Shown here one piece after another: positions 35,947-44,789 of a stretch of DNA of 64,000 bases. The stretch's first letter is position 1. Each line of letters opens with the position of its first letter. Location: contig NZ_JAEVLS010000003.1 in the NCBI RefSeq assembly GCF_016801985.1, positions 186,001 to 250,000 on the forward strand, read 5' to 3'. The stretch comes from Steroidobacter gossypii. GTDB taxonomy: Bacteria > Pseudomonadota > Gammaproteobacteria > Steroidobacterales > Steroidobacteraceae. Under the pieces are notes generated by a model that was given only the letters and a program-made list of their open reading frames with translations, was not told the DNA's origin and searched no databases. Position numbers and translations under genes: made by a program.

Positions 35947-37620
35947 ATGAAGACGACCACTGCGATTTGCGCGGCCCTGTTGGGCACTTCTGGCGCCACC
36001 CTGTGCGGCGTAGCTTCGGCGGAGAACGTGGAGCCGAAGCGTCTTTCGGAGATCGTTCGCATTCTGGCTTCGGATGAGTTCGAGGGGCGCAGTCCTGGGA
36101 CGCCGGGGGAAACGAAGACCATCGAATATCTGGTGGATACGTTCAAGCGCCTGGGGCTCGAGCCGGGCGGTGCAGGAGGTGGCTGGACGCAGCAAGTGCC
36201 CTTGCTGCGAACGCAGATCGAGAAGCCGCGCACGCTGCAAGTGAGCATCGATGGCAAGGTGCGGCCGCTCACTCAGGCAAAAGACATTTACGTCAGCACC
36301 ATTCGCGATTCGACGGTAGCGAAGATCGACAACGCTGCATTGGTGTTCGTCGGCTACGGCGTGACGGCGCCGGAACGTCAGTGGGACGATTACAAGGGCG
36401 TCGATCTGAAGGGCAAGATCGCGGTGTCGCTGGTCAACGATCCGGATTTCTCCGCTGCCGAAGGCGAAGCCGTGGCTGGGAAGTTCGGCGCCCGCCGCAT
36501 GACCTACTACGGCCGCTGGTCGTACAAGTTCGAGGAAGCGACCAGGCGCGGCGCGATCGCGTCGCTGATCGTGCACGACACTGAAGGCGCAGGTTACGGC
36601 TGGTCGACGGTGGTGGCGCCCGGCGGTGGTAATTTTGCATTGGTAGAAACAGCCGCGGCGCCGTCCACTCTGCGCCTGCAGGGTTGGTTGGAAGGCAATG
36701 CCGCCGCCGAACTGTTTCGCAGCGCCGGCCTGGATCTCGCCGCGCTTCGGGCGCAAGCGCGCCGCGCCGATTTCAAGCCAGTAGAGCTGAAAGGCGTCAC
36801 GTTGAGCGCGGATGTGCCGGTCACCACCGAAAAGGCGGTGAGTCGCAACGTGCTGGCGAAGATCACGGGTAGCGAACATCCGGACGAGACGATCATGATG
36901 GCCGCGCATTGGGACGCGTATGGCATGGGCCCGCCGGATGCGCAGGGCCGGAAAGTTCGGCCCGGCGCGAACGACGATGCGCTGGGCGTGGCAGGAGTCA
37001 TCGAGCTCGCGCGCGTGTTCAAGAGTGAGCCTCGCCCGAAGCGTACATTGGTGTTCGCCGCGTGGACGGCGGAAGAGCGCGGCCTCATCGGCTCGCAAGC
37101 CTATGCGGCGCGACCGATCTATCCACTGCCCAAGACAGTGGCCAATCTGACGCTGGACATTCTGCAGACCGCGGGTCTGGCGCGCGACGTCCTGCTGGTG
37201 GGGGCAGGGCAGAGCGATCTGGAAGAGGATCTGGCGCGCGCGGCCGCCACTCAGGATCGAACCATCACGCCGGAAACTCTGCCGGAGCGAGGTTTGTTTT
37301 ATCGCGCCGATCATTTCCCATTGGCGAGGCAGGGCGTGCCCGTGCTGTTGCTCATGGCGTTGAGTGGCGCGCCCGACATGCGCGAAGGCGGGCGGGCCGC
37401 CGGCGACAAATGGCTGACGGACTACATGCGGTGTTATCACCAGACCTGCGATACCTGGGACCCCAACTGGGATCTGCGGGGCGCAGCTCAGGATGTGGAA
37501 TTGTTTCACACCATCGCGCGCGATCTCGCCAACTCACGCCGTTGGCCGCAGTGGCGAGCCGATTCGGAGTTTCACGCGATTCGCGAACAGTCCAAAGCGC
37601 AGCGCTCAACGGCCCGTTGA
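35947..37620 (+). CDS. Exported M28-family metallopeptidase
   Basis: 557 residues with a signal peptide (TTTAICAALLGTSGATLCGVASA). ATG 35947 is chosen over an in-frame GTG at 35929. Zinc-site residues typical of M28 aminopeptidases are visible: His in MMAAHWDAYG, Asp in GANDDALGVAG, Glu pair in WTAEERGLIGS, and a later His in YRADHFPLARQG. Residues about 130-260 form a PA-like insert (AALVFVGYGVTAPERQWDDY, GKIAVSLVNDPDF), common in this family. It is probably a periplasmic or secreted aminopeptidase or carboxypeptidase for peptide scavenging. It converges with the YfaZ-like gene. Confidence 0.9.
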   Translation: MKTTTAICAALLGTSGATLCGVASAENVEPKRLSEIVRILASDEFEGRSPGTPGETKTIEYLVDTFKRLGLEPGGAGGGWTQQVPLLRTQIEKPRTLQVSIDGKVRPLTQAKDIYVSTIRDSTVAKIDNAALVFVGYGVTAPERQWDDYKGVDLKGKIAVSLVNDPDFSAAEGEAVAGKFGARRMTYYGRWSYKFEEATRRGAIASLIVHDTEGAGYGWSTVVAPGGGNFALVETAAAPSTLRLQGWLEGNAAAELFRSAGLDLAALRAQARRADFKPVELKGVTLSADVPVTTEKAVSRNVLAKITGSEHPDETIMMAAHWDAYGMGPPDAQGRKVRPGANDDALGVAGVIELARVFKSEPRPKRTLVFAAWTAEERGLIGSQAYAARPIYPLPKTVANLTLDILQTAGLARDVLLVGAGQSDLEEDLARAAATQDRTITPETLPERGLFYRADHFPLARQGVPVLLLMALSGAPDMREGGRAAGDKWLTDYMRCYHQTCDTWDPNWDLRGAAQDVELFHTIARDLANSRRWPQWRADSEFHAIREQSKAQRSTAR

Positions 37621-37631
37621 GCGGCCTGCCT

Positions 37632-38237
37632 TCAGAAGCGATAGCCGAAGCCGACGAACACTTCTTCCTGCAATGTTTGCTCGCCCATGCCCTCGGTGAG
37701 ATCGAATTCGAACCAGCGCATGCCGCCGAACACCAGCACCTGCGCACCGAAGCCGAGCTCGACGCGAGCCATCAGGTCGGTGAGATTGTCGGCCGTGCCG
37801 AAGGTGAGGATGTCCGGCGAGTAGTAGGCGTGGCCGGCGACCGCCAGGCCCAGACTGCGGTTGAGCAGCACGCGCGCCTGCGCTCCGACGCTGGCCGCGA
37901 GCACATCGTTGTTTTCTTCATCCAGTAATGCGGCATACACCTGCGGTCCTACGTGTAGAGACAATGGGAACGGGCCGACATCGATGTTGGCTGGGAATCC
38001 CAATCCGGCGCTGAGCACGATATCGCGCTCTTCACTCAGGAAGAATGCGCCGGTGAGCAGGGTTTCCTCGCCGCCGAAGTTGCCCGCCGGGCCTTCGTAT
38101 CGCAATTGCAGTGTGTCATTGCTCAGGGCCAGCTCGCCAATGGCGTCGTATTCCTGGTTGTTCTGCGCTTGCGAAATGTTTGGGAGTGAAACGAGAGCGC
38201 AGCTCGTGAGCACGAGCGCGGTGAGCGATTTAATCAT
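37632..38237 (-). CDS. YfaZ-like outer-membrane beta-barrel protein
   Basis: 201 residues. ATG 38237 follows GGGAG and starts a signal peptide (KSLTALVLTSCALVSLPNISQA); the 41-residue upstream extension is rejected. The mature part is a series of amphipathic beta strands with the pattern of the YfaZ precursor family (YEGPAGNFGGEETLLTGAFF, VLSAGLGFPANID, LAVAGHAYYSPD), and it ends in FGYRF, an outer-membrane assembly signal. Probably a small eight-stranded barrel; function unknown. Confidence 0.82.
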   Translation of the reverse strand: MIKSLTALVLTSCALVSLPNISQAQNNQEYDAIGELALSNDTLQLRYEGPAGNFGGEETLLTGAFFLSEERDIVLSAGLGFPANIDVGPFPLSLHVGPQVYAALLDEENNDVLAASVGAQARVLLNRSLGLAVAGHAYYSPDILTFGTADNLTDLMARVELGFGAQVLVFGGMRWFEFDLTEGMGEQTLQEEVFVGFGYRF

Positions 38238-38292
38238 TGGCGGCTCCCTGAAAAGACGTGCAAGCGCACGCACTAGGGCAATCGGCGCGGAT

Positions 38293-38359
38293 AGGAAATG
38301 TTCCGTTTCCTGGTCTTGCAACGACCTGCGTGCGACCGCGACGCTGCACGCGGGTCGCA
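38293..38359. promoter_or_regulatory. Structured intergenic segment with two dyads
   Basis: The 244-base divergent gap 38238-38481 holds two notable dyads. AGGAAA-N7-TTTCCT lies at 38293-38311. A longer stem follows: TGCGACCGCG (38331-38340) with CGCGGGTCGCA (38349-38359), ten pairs with one bulged G. Either could be an operator for the YfaZ-like gene or the small membrane protein gene. I see no clear promoter boxes. Confidence 0.3.
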
Positions 38360-38481
38360 ATGTGTTATCAATTCAAGGTGTGCTGTAGTGAAGCGGCCGA
38401 TGTGAATGCGACCGGCCGGCCCAGGGAACTGACTACAGACTCGGGTGTTAGAAGCATGTGTTCCATCAGGGAGTCGAAACC

Positions 38482-38814
38482 ATGGCGCAATCGCAGGACA
38501 GCTCCATCGTAGTGAGCGCCCTTTGGATGATCGTGATCAGTCTGCTGTTGTTCTTCCTGCCGGCCATCAACGGTCTGATCGGCGGCGCGGTCGGCGGCTA
38601 TAAGGCCGGATCCGCCGGTCGCGGCGTGAGCGCGGCGATCTTGCCGTCACTGATCGTCGGCGCGGCGCTGTGGGGCGTTCTGGCCGCTTTCGATCACCCC
38701 ATCCTGGGGTTCTTCGGTGGATTGGCCGTCGGGCTTTGGGCCGTGATTTCCAGCGTCAGTCTGCTGATCGGCGCGGCCATCGGCGGAGTCATGGCGCCGG
38801 AGCGCGGCCGTTGA
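38482..38814 (+). CDS. Small glycine-rich membrane protein
   Basis: 110 residues; ATG 38482 follows AGGGAG, preferred to a GTG at 38458. Three hydrophobic segments (ALWMIVISLLLFFLPAINGL, LPSLIVGAALWGVLAAF, LAVGLWAVISSVSLLIGAAI) with glycine-rich turns (GGAVGGYKAGSAGRG). Inner-membrane protein of a type I cannot name. It stands alone between the YfaZ-like gene and ornithine cyclodeaminase. Confidence 0.7.
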   Translation: MAQSQDSSIVVSALWMIVISLLLFFLPAINGLIGGAVGGYKAGSAGRGVSAAILPSLIVGAALWGVLAAFDHPILGFFGGLAVGLWAVISSVSLLIGAAIGGVMAPERGR

Positions 38815-38948
38815 AGCTGCCATTGCCATAACGCCAGCCGCGCCTGTCATTTCGCCAATAATCCTGGCGGCGCGGCGCAAAGTGCCGCCTTCAACATGAC
38901 ATTGCCCGCCCCTACGATGATTGCAATACGAAATCGAGGGTGGCAACG

Positions 38949-40013
38949 ATGGTCGATTACGTCGGCATTGCGGATATCCAGCATCTGATCGAAGAAGTCG
39001 GTGCGGGCGAATTCATGGAGCGGCTCGCTGCGCATCTCGAAGCGGATTACCGGCGCTGGAGCGCGTTCGAAAAATCGGCGCGGCTGGCCAGCCACTCCTC
39101 GGTGGGTGTGATCGAGCTGATGCCCATCAGCGATGGCGGGCTGTATTCGTTCAAATACGTCAACGGTCATCCGAAGAACACGAGTCAGGGCCTGTTGACC
39201 GTTACCGCGTTCGGCGTGCTGGCGGATGTCTCGACGGGATATCCGCTGCTGCTTTCCGAATTGACCGTCACTACGGCGCTGCGGACCGCGGCGATGTCGG
39301 CGCTCGCGGCGAAGTGGATGGCGCGTCCGGACAGTCGCTCGATGGCGCTGATCGGCAATGGCGCGCAGAGCGAGTTCCAGGCGATCGCGTTCCATCGCAT
39401 GTTGGGCATTCGTGAGCTGCGTCTGTACGACGTAGATCCTCAGGCCACCGCCAAGCTGACGCAGAATCTGCGCGCCATGCCCGAGTTGCGCGACATCTCG
39501 TTGGTGCGTGCAAATTCCGCTGCGGAGGCTGCGCGCGGCGCCGATATCATCACCACGGTGACGGCCGACAAGCGCAATGCCGTCATTGTCACGCCCGAGA
39601 TGATCGAGCCGGGCATGCACTTGAACGCAGTCGGCGGCGATTGCCCGGGCAAGACCGAGCTGCACGTCGATATCCTGAAACGTCAGGATGTTCGCATCGT
39701 GGTCGAGTACGAGCCCCAGTCGCGTATCGAAGGCGAGATTCAGCAACTCGCGAGCGACTCGCCGGTGATCGAGTTCGCCGACGTGGTGAATGGCGTGCAA
39801 TCGGCACGCCGCTCGACCGAGGAGATCACGTTGTTCGACTCGGTGGGCTTCGCGCTGGAAGACTACTCGGCGTTGCGCTTCCTGCACGAGCTGATCGGCG
39901 AGCGTCCGGAGTTGTGTCGCCAGATCGATCTGGTGCCGGAGCTCGACGATCCCAAGGATCTGTTCGGCGGCACGCTCGGCAAGCGACGTGCGCGCATGCG
40001 CCGCGCGGCCTGA
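38949..40013 (+). CDS. ocd: Ornithine cyclodeaminase
   Basis: 354 residues, the normal length for the mu-crystallin/ornithine cyclodeaminase family. It should convert L-ornithine to L-proline and ammonia with bound NAD+. Family segments are FKYVNGHPKNTSQGLLTVTA (about 65-85), PLLLSELTVTTALRTAAMS, the dinucleotide-binding ALIGNGAQSEFQAIA, and the GGDCPGKTELH segment that carries the catalytic Asp. ATG 38949 follows GAGGG; a GTG at 38940 is possible. The convergent neighbour is an Lrp-type regulator, a common partner of amino acid catabolic genes. Together with the hydroxyproline cluster it points to active proline-family metabolism. Confidence 0.92.
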   Translation: MVDYVGIADIQHLIEEVGAGEFMERLAAHLEADYRRWSAFEKSARLASHSSVGVIELMPISDGGLYSFKYVNGHPKNTSQGLLTVTAFGVLADVSTGYPLLLSELTVTTALRTAAMSALAAKWMARPDSRSMALIGNGAQSEFQAIAFHRMLGIRELRLYDVDPQATAKLTQNLRAMPELRDISLVRANSAAEAARGADIITTVTADKRNAVIVTPEMIEPGMHLNAVGGDCPGKTELHVDILKRQDVRIVVEYEPQSRIEGEIQQLASDSPVIEFADVVNGVQSARRSTEEITLFDSVGFALEDYSALRFLHELIGERPELCRQIDLVPELDDPKDLFGGTLGKRRARMRRAA

Positions 40014-40015
40014 GG

Positions 40016-40483
40016 CTAGCTCAAGCGGAACGTTTGCAGATGGATGCTGGTCTCGGTATTGCCGATGCCTTTGATCTTGCGGATGCGCTCGAGCACCACG
40101 GAGAGCTCGCCGATCGAAGCGGCATGCACTTCGGCCAGCAGATCCCAGCGACCATTGGTGTCGTGAAGTGAGCGCACCGAGGGCTCTCCAAGCAGGCGTT
40201 TGACCACTTCCCGGGTCTTGTCGCCTTCCACGGCGATACTCATCCACGCCCGGATTCCGCTCGGTTCGGCGTCGGCGCCGACCTGCGCGGTATAGCCGAG
40301 GATCACGCCGCTCGCTTCCAGACGCGCGATGCGATTTGCGATAGTGCCCCGGGAGACGCCCAGCTTCTTCGCCAGCGTCGCGGTCGCCGTCCTGGCGTTG
40401 GCGCGTAGCAGGGCGAGCAGCTGGTGATCGAGATCGTCCAGCGCAACGCGTTTGTCTGTGATCGGCTTCGATTCGCTCTGCAT
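40016..40483 (-). CDS. Lrp/AsnC-family transcription regulator next to ornithine cyclodeaminase
   Basis: 155 residues. Helix-turn-helix at about 18-65 (LDDLDHQLLALLRANARTA, LAKKLGVSRGTIANRIARLE) and the RAM ligand-binding domain at about 70-150 (RAWMSIAVEG, VHAASIGELSVVLERIRKIK, TETSIHLQTFRLS). Start ATG 40483; the longer frame upstream is arginine/serine-rich shadow sequence. It probably senses an amino acid (ornithine, arginine or proline would fit) and may control the convergent ocd gene. Its stop is three bases from the ocd stop. Confidence 0.88.
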   Translation of the reverse strand: MQSESKPITDKRVALDDLDHQLLALLRANARTATATLAKKLGVSRGTIANRIARLEASGVILGYTAQVGADAEPSGIRAWMSIAVEGDKTREVVKRLLGEPSVRSLHDTNGRWDLLAEVHAASIGELSVVLERIRKIKGIGNTETSIHLQTFRLS

Positions 40484-40550
40484 GGAAAGGCGGCTGCCAG
40501 CGCGTGAGGGCGCAATGGTAGCAAAGCTTCGACGAGCGCTGAGGGGAGCG

Positions 40551-42143
40551 TTACGTTTCGAGCGATTGCGAGATTCGCTCGTAGAGCTGCGCCCGGGTAA
40601 AGGGCTTGGAAAGCAGTGGAATGTCCATGACGGAGCGGGACGTGGTGGGCGAGGGCATCTGCGCGTAGCCGCTCGTGAACAGCACACGCAGCTGCGGGTA
40701 GCGACGTTGCACGGTGGCCGCCAGCTCCCGGCCATTCAACCCCGGCAGTCCGATATCGGTGAACAGCAGATCGACGTTGCGATTGTGGTCCAGAATCCTC
40801 AGCGCTTCGGAAGCGTCGACCGATTCGATCACATTGAAGCCGAAGTCGCGCAGGGTATCGCAAGTGAAGCTGCGGACCGCATCGTTGTCCTCGACCACCA
40901 GGATGGTTTCCTTGCGGGCCCGATTCATCGTGGCCACCGCGCCTTGCTGAGCGCTTCGCTCCTGACCGTCGTCGACCTGCGGCAGATACATCTTGATGGT
41001 CGTGCCGTGGCCCGGACGACTGTACAACTTGAGGTTGCCACCGGATTGCTTGACGAAGCCGAACACCTGGCTCAAGCCCAGGCCCGTGCCCTGGCCGATC
41101 GGCTTGGTGGTGAAGAACGGATCGAAGGCTCGCTCGAGCACCTCCGGTGTCATGCCCATGCCGGTGTCCGTCACACAAATCACAGCGTAGCTGCCGGGCC
41201 TCAGGTCGGGCTGCAGTTTCACATCCTCGGCGCCCAAGAGCGCGGTCGCGGTCTCGATCGTCAGCGTGCCGCCGTTAGGCATCGCGTCCCGCGCGTTCAC
41301 CACCAGATTGAGCAGAGCGCTTTCGAGCTGATTGGCGTCGACCTCGACGATCCCGGCGCCCTCATCCTCGACGCGCCGGATACTGATGCTCTCCGGCAGC
41401 GTGCGACGGATCATGTCGGTCCAGCTGGCCAGCAGCCGATTGAGCTCGACCGGCTTGGGCTTGAGCGGCTGGCGGCGCGCGAACGCCAGCAGCTGCTGAG
41501 TCAGGCCGGCGGCTCGTTCAGCGGCGCGCAACGCCTGCTCGACCGAGCGACGCCAACGGAGTTGTTCGGCCGGCAACTGCTGCGCCAGGGTATCCAGATT
41601 GCCGAGGATCACCGTGAGCAGGTTGTTAAAGTCGTGCGCCACGCCACCGGTGAGCTGACCGATCGCTTCCATTTTTTGCGACTGATGCAGCTGTTCCTGC
41701 ATCAGTCGACGCTCGGTCATATCGCGCGTGATCTTGGCGAAGCCGACCAGCTCGCCCTCGGGCGAGCGCAGGGCGTCGATCAGCACGCTGGCCCAGAACT
41801 TGGTGCCGTCCTTGCGCAGACGCCAGCCCTCGCCCTCGAACTTACCGGCTTTTTCAGCAGCGGCCAGCGCCCGAGCCGGCAGGCCGCTGGCGCGATCTTC
41901 GGGCGTATAGAATTCGCTGAAGTGCCGGCCGACGATTTCTTCGGCGGAATAGCCTTTGATGCGTTCCGCACCGGGATTCCACGAGACGACATTGCCGCGA
42001 GGATCGATCATGTAGATGGCGCAATCGCGAATGCCGTCGATGAGTCGCGCCAGGTGAGTGCCGCTGTTCTGCAGGCTATGGGTGACACTTCCCTTGTCGT
42101 TGGCGGCTCCGGCGCTGGCTGTGTCCCCTTGTTTCGGTCCCAT
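40551..42143 (-). CDS. Hybrid histidine kinase (PAS-HisKA-HATPase-REC)
   Basis: 530 residues, no membrane segment, so cytoplasmic. PAS domain at about 30-145 (IYMIDPRGNVVSWNPGAERI, FYTPEDRASG). HisKA with phospho-His in GGVAHDFNNLL (about residue 165). HATPase with N box LLNLVVNARDAM, G1 DTGMGM and G2 GTGLGLS. C-terminal receiver with ILVVEDND, phosphoacceptor in LFTDIGLPGLNG and LLSKPF. This arrangement is common in proteobacterial sensors that pass the phosphate on from their own receiver. The N-terminus was set at ATG 42143, though the frame continues to 42248. Signal unknown. It diverges from the amidohydrolase gene. Confidence 0.88.
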   Translation of the reverse strand: MGPKQGDTASAGAANDKGSVTHSLQNSGTHLARLIDGIRDCAIYMIDPRGNVVSWNPGAERIKGYSAEEIVGRHFSEFYTPEDRASGLPARALAAAEKAGKFEGEGWRLRKDGTKFWASVLIDALRSPEGELVGFAKITRDMTERRLMQEQLHQSQKMEAIGQLTGGVAHDFNNLLTVILGNLDTLAQQLPAEQLRWRRSVEQALRAAERAAGLTQQLLAFARRQPLKPKPVELNRLLASWTDMIRRTLPESISIRRVEDEGAGIVEVDANQLESALLNLVVNARDAMPNGGTLTIETATALLGAEDVKLQPDLRPGSYAVICVTDTGMGMTPEVLERAFDPFFTTKPIGQGTGLGLSQVFGFVKQSGGNLKLYSRPGHGTTIKMYLPQVDDGQERSAQQGAVATMNRARKETILVVEDNDAVRSFTCDTLRDFGFNVIESVDASEALRILDHNRNVDLLFTDIGLPGLNGRELAATVQRRYPQLRVLFTSGYAQMPSPTTSRSVMDIPLLSKPFTRAQLYERISQSLET

Positions 42144-42320
42144 AGCGTCGTACTGTGAGTTGTGATGCCACTGAACCAGCCAGTGGGGCCAAGAACAGAT
42201 AATTCGCCTGGCCGCTACGAAGTTCCGGCATGCCAGTATTTTTTTCAAACCCGGCGTCCGGCCGAGATCCCTACAATACCCACCCCGTTCGCATTGCTAA
42301 AGCAAAAAGGAGTCTCGCTG

Positions 42321-43187
42321 ATGATCCTGCGAATCCTGCACGGATTGCTGTTTCTCTCGCTGTCCGCGGTGGCCCTGGCCGAGGACCGGGTTTTCGACGT
42401 GCACGTCCATATCTGGGAGGGCGACCGGTCGGTGAAAGAATATTTAGGTCAGGTGGCCTCGGCCGGTCGGCAAGTGACGGGTTTTGGCGGCATCCATATG
42501 GCCGTGCTCGGCAAGCTGGAACACACCCGCGCCAAGAACGACGATCTGATCGCGCTCGCCAGGCGCTATCCCCAGTTGATGCCCATCGCTTCGGTGCATC
42601 CGTACGACGGGGAAGCGGCTTTTGCGGAGCTCGCGCGCCTCGACGGGCTGGGCGTGAAGGCCATCAAGCTGCATCCTCACACGCAGAAGTTCGATGCCGC
42701 CGATGAGCGCGTGCTCGCCATCTGCAGGCGCGCCGGCGAGCTGGGCTTGGTTGTGCTGATGGACAATGCAAACGTTCTGCCCGGCGACAATCAGAAGCTG
42801 TTCAATCTCGCGCTGGCGGCGCCGAAGACGCATTTCGTGTTCACGCACATGGGCGCGCTGGAGTTTCGTTTCTGGAACATTCTGCCGCTGGCGCGCACCG
42901 CCAAGGGCCTGCTGGAAAACAACATCCATTTCGACATTTCGGCCACCTCGGTGCTGGCCGCCGATTCGCCGCTGGAAGAGGAATTCGTCTGGACCATGCG
43001 CAACGTCGGCATCGACAATCTGGTGCTCGGCTCCGACTTCCCGCAGCTGTCGCTCGAACAGGCGGTGGATGCGCTGGAGCGTCTGCCGCTCACCGAAGAG
43101 GAAAGGCGCAAGATCCGCTGGCAGAACGCCAGTCGCATCTTCTCGCTGGAGGACGCTGCCGGCTCCTCCAAGGCGACCGCGCGCTAA
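42321..43187 (+). CDS. Exported metal-dependent amidohydrolase
   Basis: 288 residues. ATG 42321 follows AAAAGGAG and opens a signal peptide (ILRILHGLLFLSLSAVALA). The rest is an amidohydrolase-2-type TIM barrel with the metal motif FDVHVHIW at its start, ASVHPYDG, KAIKLHPHTQKF, FTHMGALEF and LVLGSDFPQL (the catalytic Asp). A periplasmic member of this family is less common than a cytoplasmic one. Substrate unknown. Its last four bases overlap the end of the convergent zinc-ribbon gene. Confidence 0.82.
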   Translation: MILRILHGLLFLSLSAVALAEDRVFDVHVHIWEGDRSVKEYLGQVASAGRQVTGFGGIHMAVLGKLEHTRAKNDDLIALARRYPQLMPIASVHPYDGEAAFAELARLDGLGVKAIKLHPHTQKFDAADERVLAICRRAGELGLVVLMDNANVLPGDNQKLFNLALAAPKTHFVFTHMGALEFRFWNILPLARTAKGLLENNIHFDISATSVLAADSPLEEEFVWTMRNVGIDNLVLGSDFPQLSLEQAVDALERLPLTEEERRKIRWQNASRIFSLEDAAGSSKATAR

Positions 43188-43720
43188 TCCCGGTAGAGAT
43201 AAGTCAAGATGGTGCTCTTGGCGGGATGAGCTTTCAGCCAGGCGCGCAGCGCTTCGACTTTATCCGCCTCCTCGGCGCCGAGCGTACGTCGCAGAATCTC
43301 CTGACGCGTACGCTCGCTCGCTTCCGTGCGCAGTTTGCGTTGCCAGGCGTCCGTGAACACGGCCGGGAGTTTGTCGCTGAGCTGCAGCTGTTCGAGCAGC
43401 TCCCATTCACCGCCGTCGAGCCAGGCTTCATCGCAGATGTTGCATACGTCGAGCCGGTTGCCCACCGTGCCGCTGAGCCGATACTTGGTCATGATGCGCG
43501 CACACTTCGGGCAGTGCAGGGCGCTGGCGGTGTCCGCCGGGGCTTCAGCGATGGTGCCGGGCGCGGTGGTTTGCTGCTGCGGCCGATGTTTCTCCGCCCA
43601 GTGCCGATAGTAGAGCAGACCGACCAGCGAGCCTTTGCACAGCTCGCAGCCCATCGCGGGCAGCAGCTCTTCGATCATGGTGGGTCGCAGATCGGCGCGC
43701 TTGCATGCCGGACACTTCAT
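43184..43720 (-). CDS. Zinc-ribbon protein with two Cys4 sites (zf-TFIIB type)
   Basis: 178 residues, soluble. Two zinc knuckles: CPAC near the N-terminus with a later CELC (residues 3-28), and CPKC...CNIC at about 70-97, followed by DEAWLDGGEWELLEQL, the signature of the zf-TFIIB family. The C-terminal 70 residues are helical and charged, ending with KAHPAKSTILTYLYRD. Function unknown; such proteins may bind nucleic acid or protein partners. It diverges from the outer-membrane protein gene at 43986. Confidence 0.75.
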   Translation of the reverse strand: MKCPACKRADLRPTMIEELLPAMGCELCKGSLVGLLYYRHWAEKHRPQQQTTAPGTIAEAPADTASALHCPKCARIMTKYRLSGTVGNRLDVCNICDEAWLDGGEWELLEQLQLSDKLPAVFTDAWQRKLRTEASERTRQEILRRTLGAEEADKVEALRAWLKAHPAKSTILTYLYRD

Positions 43721-43985
43721 TCAGCTTTCTCCGCGAGTCGAACCATCGGTCGCGCACAATAACCAAGCAGGGCTCCACTGTTAAGTGAGCCGTTCGAGGT
43801 TTTGTCCCGCAATCGCGGCGGGGTCGCGCTGTTTCGAGTTCGACTGGCTAAGTGGTTATACGCAAAGCGCATTTGCAGCATCTTCTGAATGTGAAATCGC
43901 TCCAAAAATCGATCGACGCGCTTCCGTACAGTCGCGCCCGCTCCGCGCTGTCACGTGGAGCGTTACCAACAAGAGATGGGAGTGC

Positions 43986-44681
43986 ATGATGATCAAGCGT
44001 GGAATGATTGCAGCGGGCATGGGGCTGCTGTTGAGCGCCGGTTCGAGCGTCGCGGCCGAGCAATCGACCGGTTGGTACTTCGGGGCGACCGGCGGACAAT
44101 CGCAGGCCGATCTGGACAAAGGCGAGTTCGACGCCATCGTTGAAGATGCATTTTTCTTCGCCGGCACGCCGATCCTTTCCGGCAGCTCGGATCTGGATGA
44201 CAAAGACGTCTCCTGGTCGCTGTTCGGTGGCTACCGCTTCTCGCCGTATCTTGCGGTCGAGGCCAGCTACATCGATCTGGGAACGGCGGAATATCGGGCG
44301 ACGGGCACGGTGGATCCTCCGGGGCCGGTCCCGTCCGTGAACGCGAGCTACGGCGCTGACTTCGAAGTGAGCGGCTTCACCGCTGCGGCTGTCGCCGCCG
44401 TGCCGGTGGGTGAGATGTTCGATCTGCACGGGCAGGTCGGCGTGCTGTTTGCCGATATGGAATTCTCCCAGCGTCTTGCGGCGACAGGAGCTGGATCCTT
44501 CAGCGACAGCTTCTCTTCGGATTCGCGCGACTTTTTCTTCGGCCTCGGGGCGGGTCTGAGCATCGGCGCGCAATGGTCGTTGAATCTGGATTGGCAGCGC
44601 TTCAAGGATGTGGGCGACGAGGACGAGACGGGTGAGACGGATATCGACCGCATTTCGCTCGGCGTGATCTATCGCCTGTAA
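43986..44681 (+). CDS. Small outer-membrane beta-barrel protein (OmpA/OmpW-like porin fold)
   Basis: 231 residues beginning MMIKRG; the ATG pair at 43986/43989 follows GGGAG. Signal peptide (GMIAAGMGLLLSAGSSVAA), then alternating amphipathic strands: GWYFGATGGQSQADL, WSLFGGYRFSPYLAVEASYI, FEVSGFTAAAVAAVPVG, FFFGLGAGLSIG, and a last strand ISLGVIYRL. This is the eight-stranded small-barrel pattern. Function unknown. A 13-base-pair hairpin follows the stop. Confidence 0.83.
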   Translation: MMIKRGMIAAGMGLLLSAGSSVAAEQSTGWYFGATGGQSQADLDKGEFDAIVEDAFFFAGTPILSGSSDLDDKDVSWSLFGGYRFSPYLAVEASYIDLGTAEYRATGTVDPPGPVPSVNASYGADFEVSGFTAAAVAAVPVGEMFDLHGQVGVLFADMEFSQRLAATGAGSFSDSFSSDSRDFFFGLGAGLSIGAQWSLNLDWQRFKDVGDEDETGETDIDRISLGVIYRL

Positions 44682-44690
44682 CGCGATGAA

Positions 44691-44720
44691 GACGACCAGC
44701 GGGGCGGCCCGCTGGTCGTC
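44691..44720 (+). terminator. Perfect 13-base-pair terminator hairpin
   Basis: GACGACCAGCGGG (44691-44703), loop GCGG, CCCGCTGGTCGTC (44708-44720), nine bases after the stop of the small outer-membrane barrel gene. This is the longest perfect hairpin I found in the window. It lacks a strong T tract but should block read-through into the pentapeptide gene. Confidence 0.65.
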
Positions 44721-44789
44721 GATCTCGCCATTGAATGTCGCGAGCCTCGGGCGTATATGCACGACAAGGCAGTCGCGAGGCGCCCCTCC

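Noticed and set aside
35932-37509. 525-codon minus-strand frame opposite the M28 peptidase
   Set aside because: Arg/His/Gln-rich composition, no recognisable motif, while the plus strand has a complete metallopeptidase with signal peptide.
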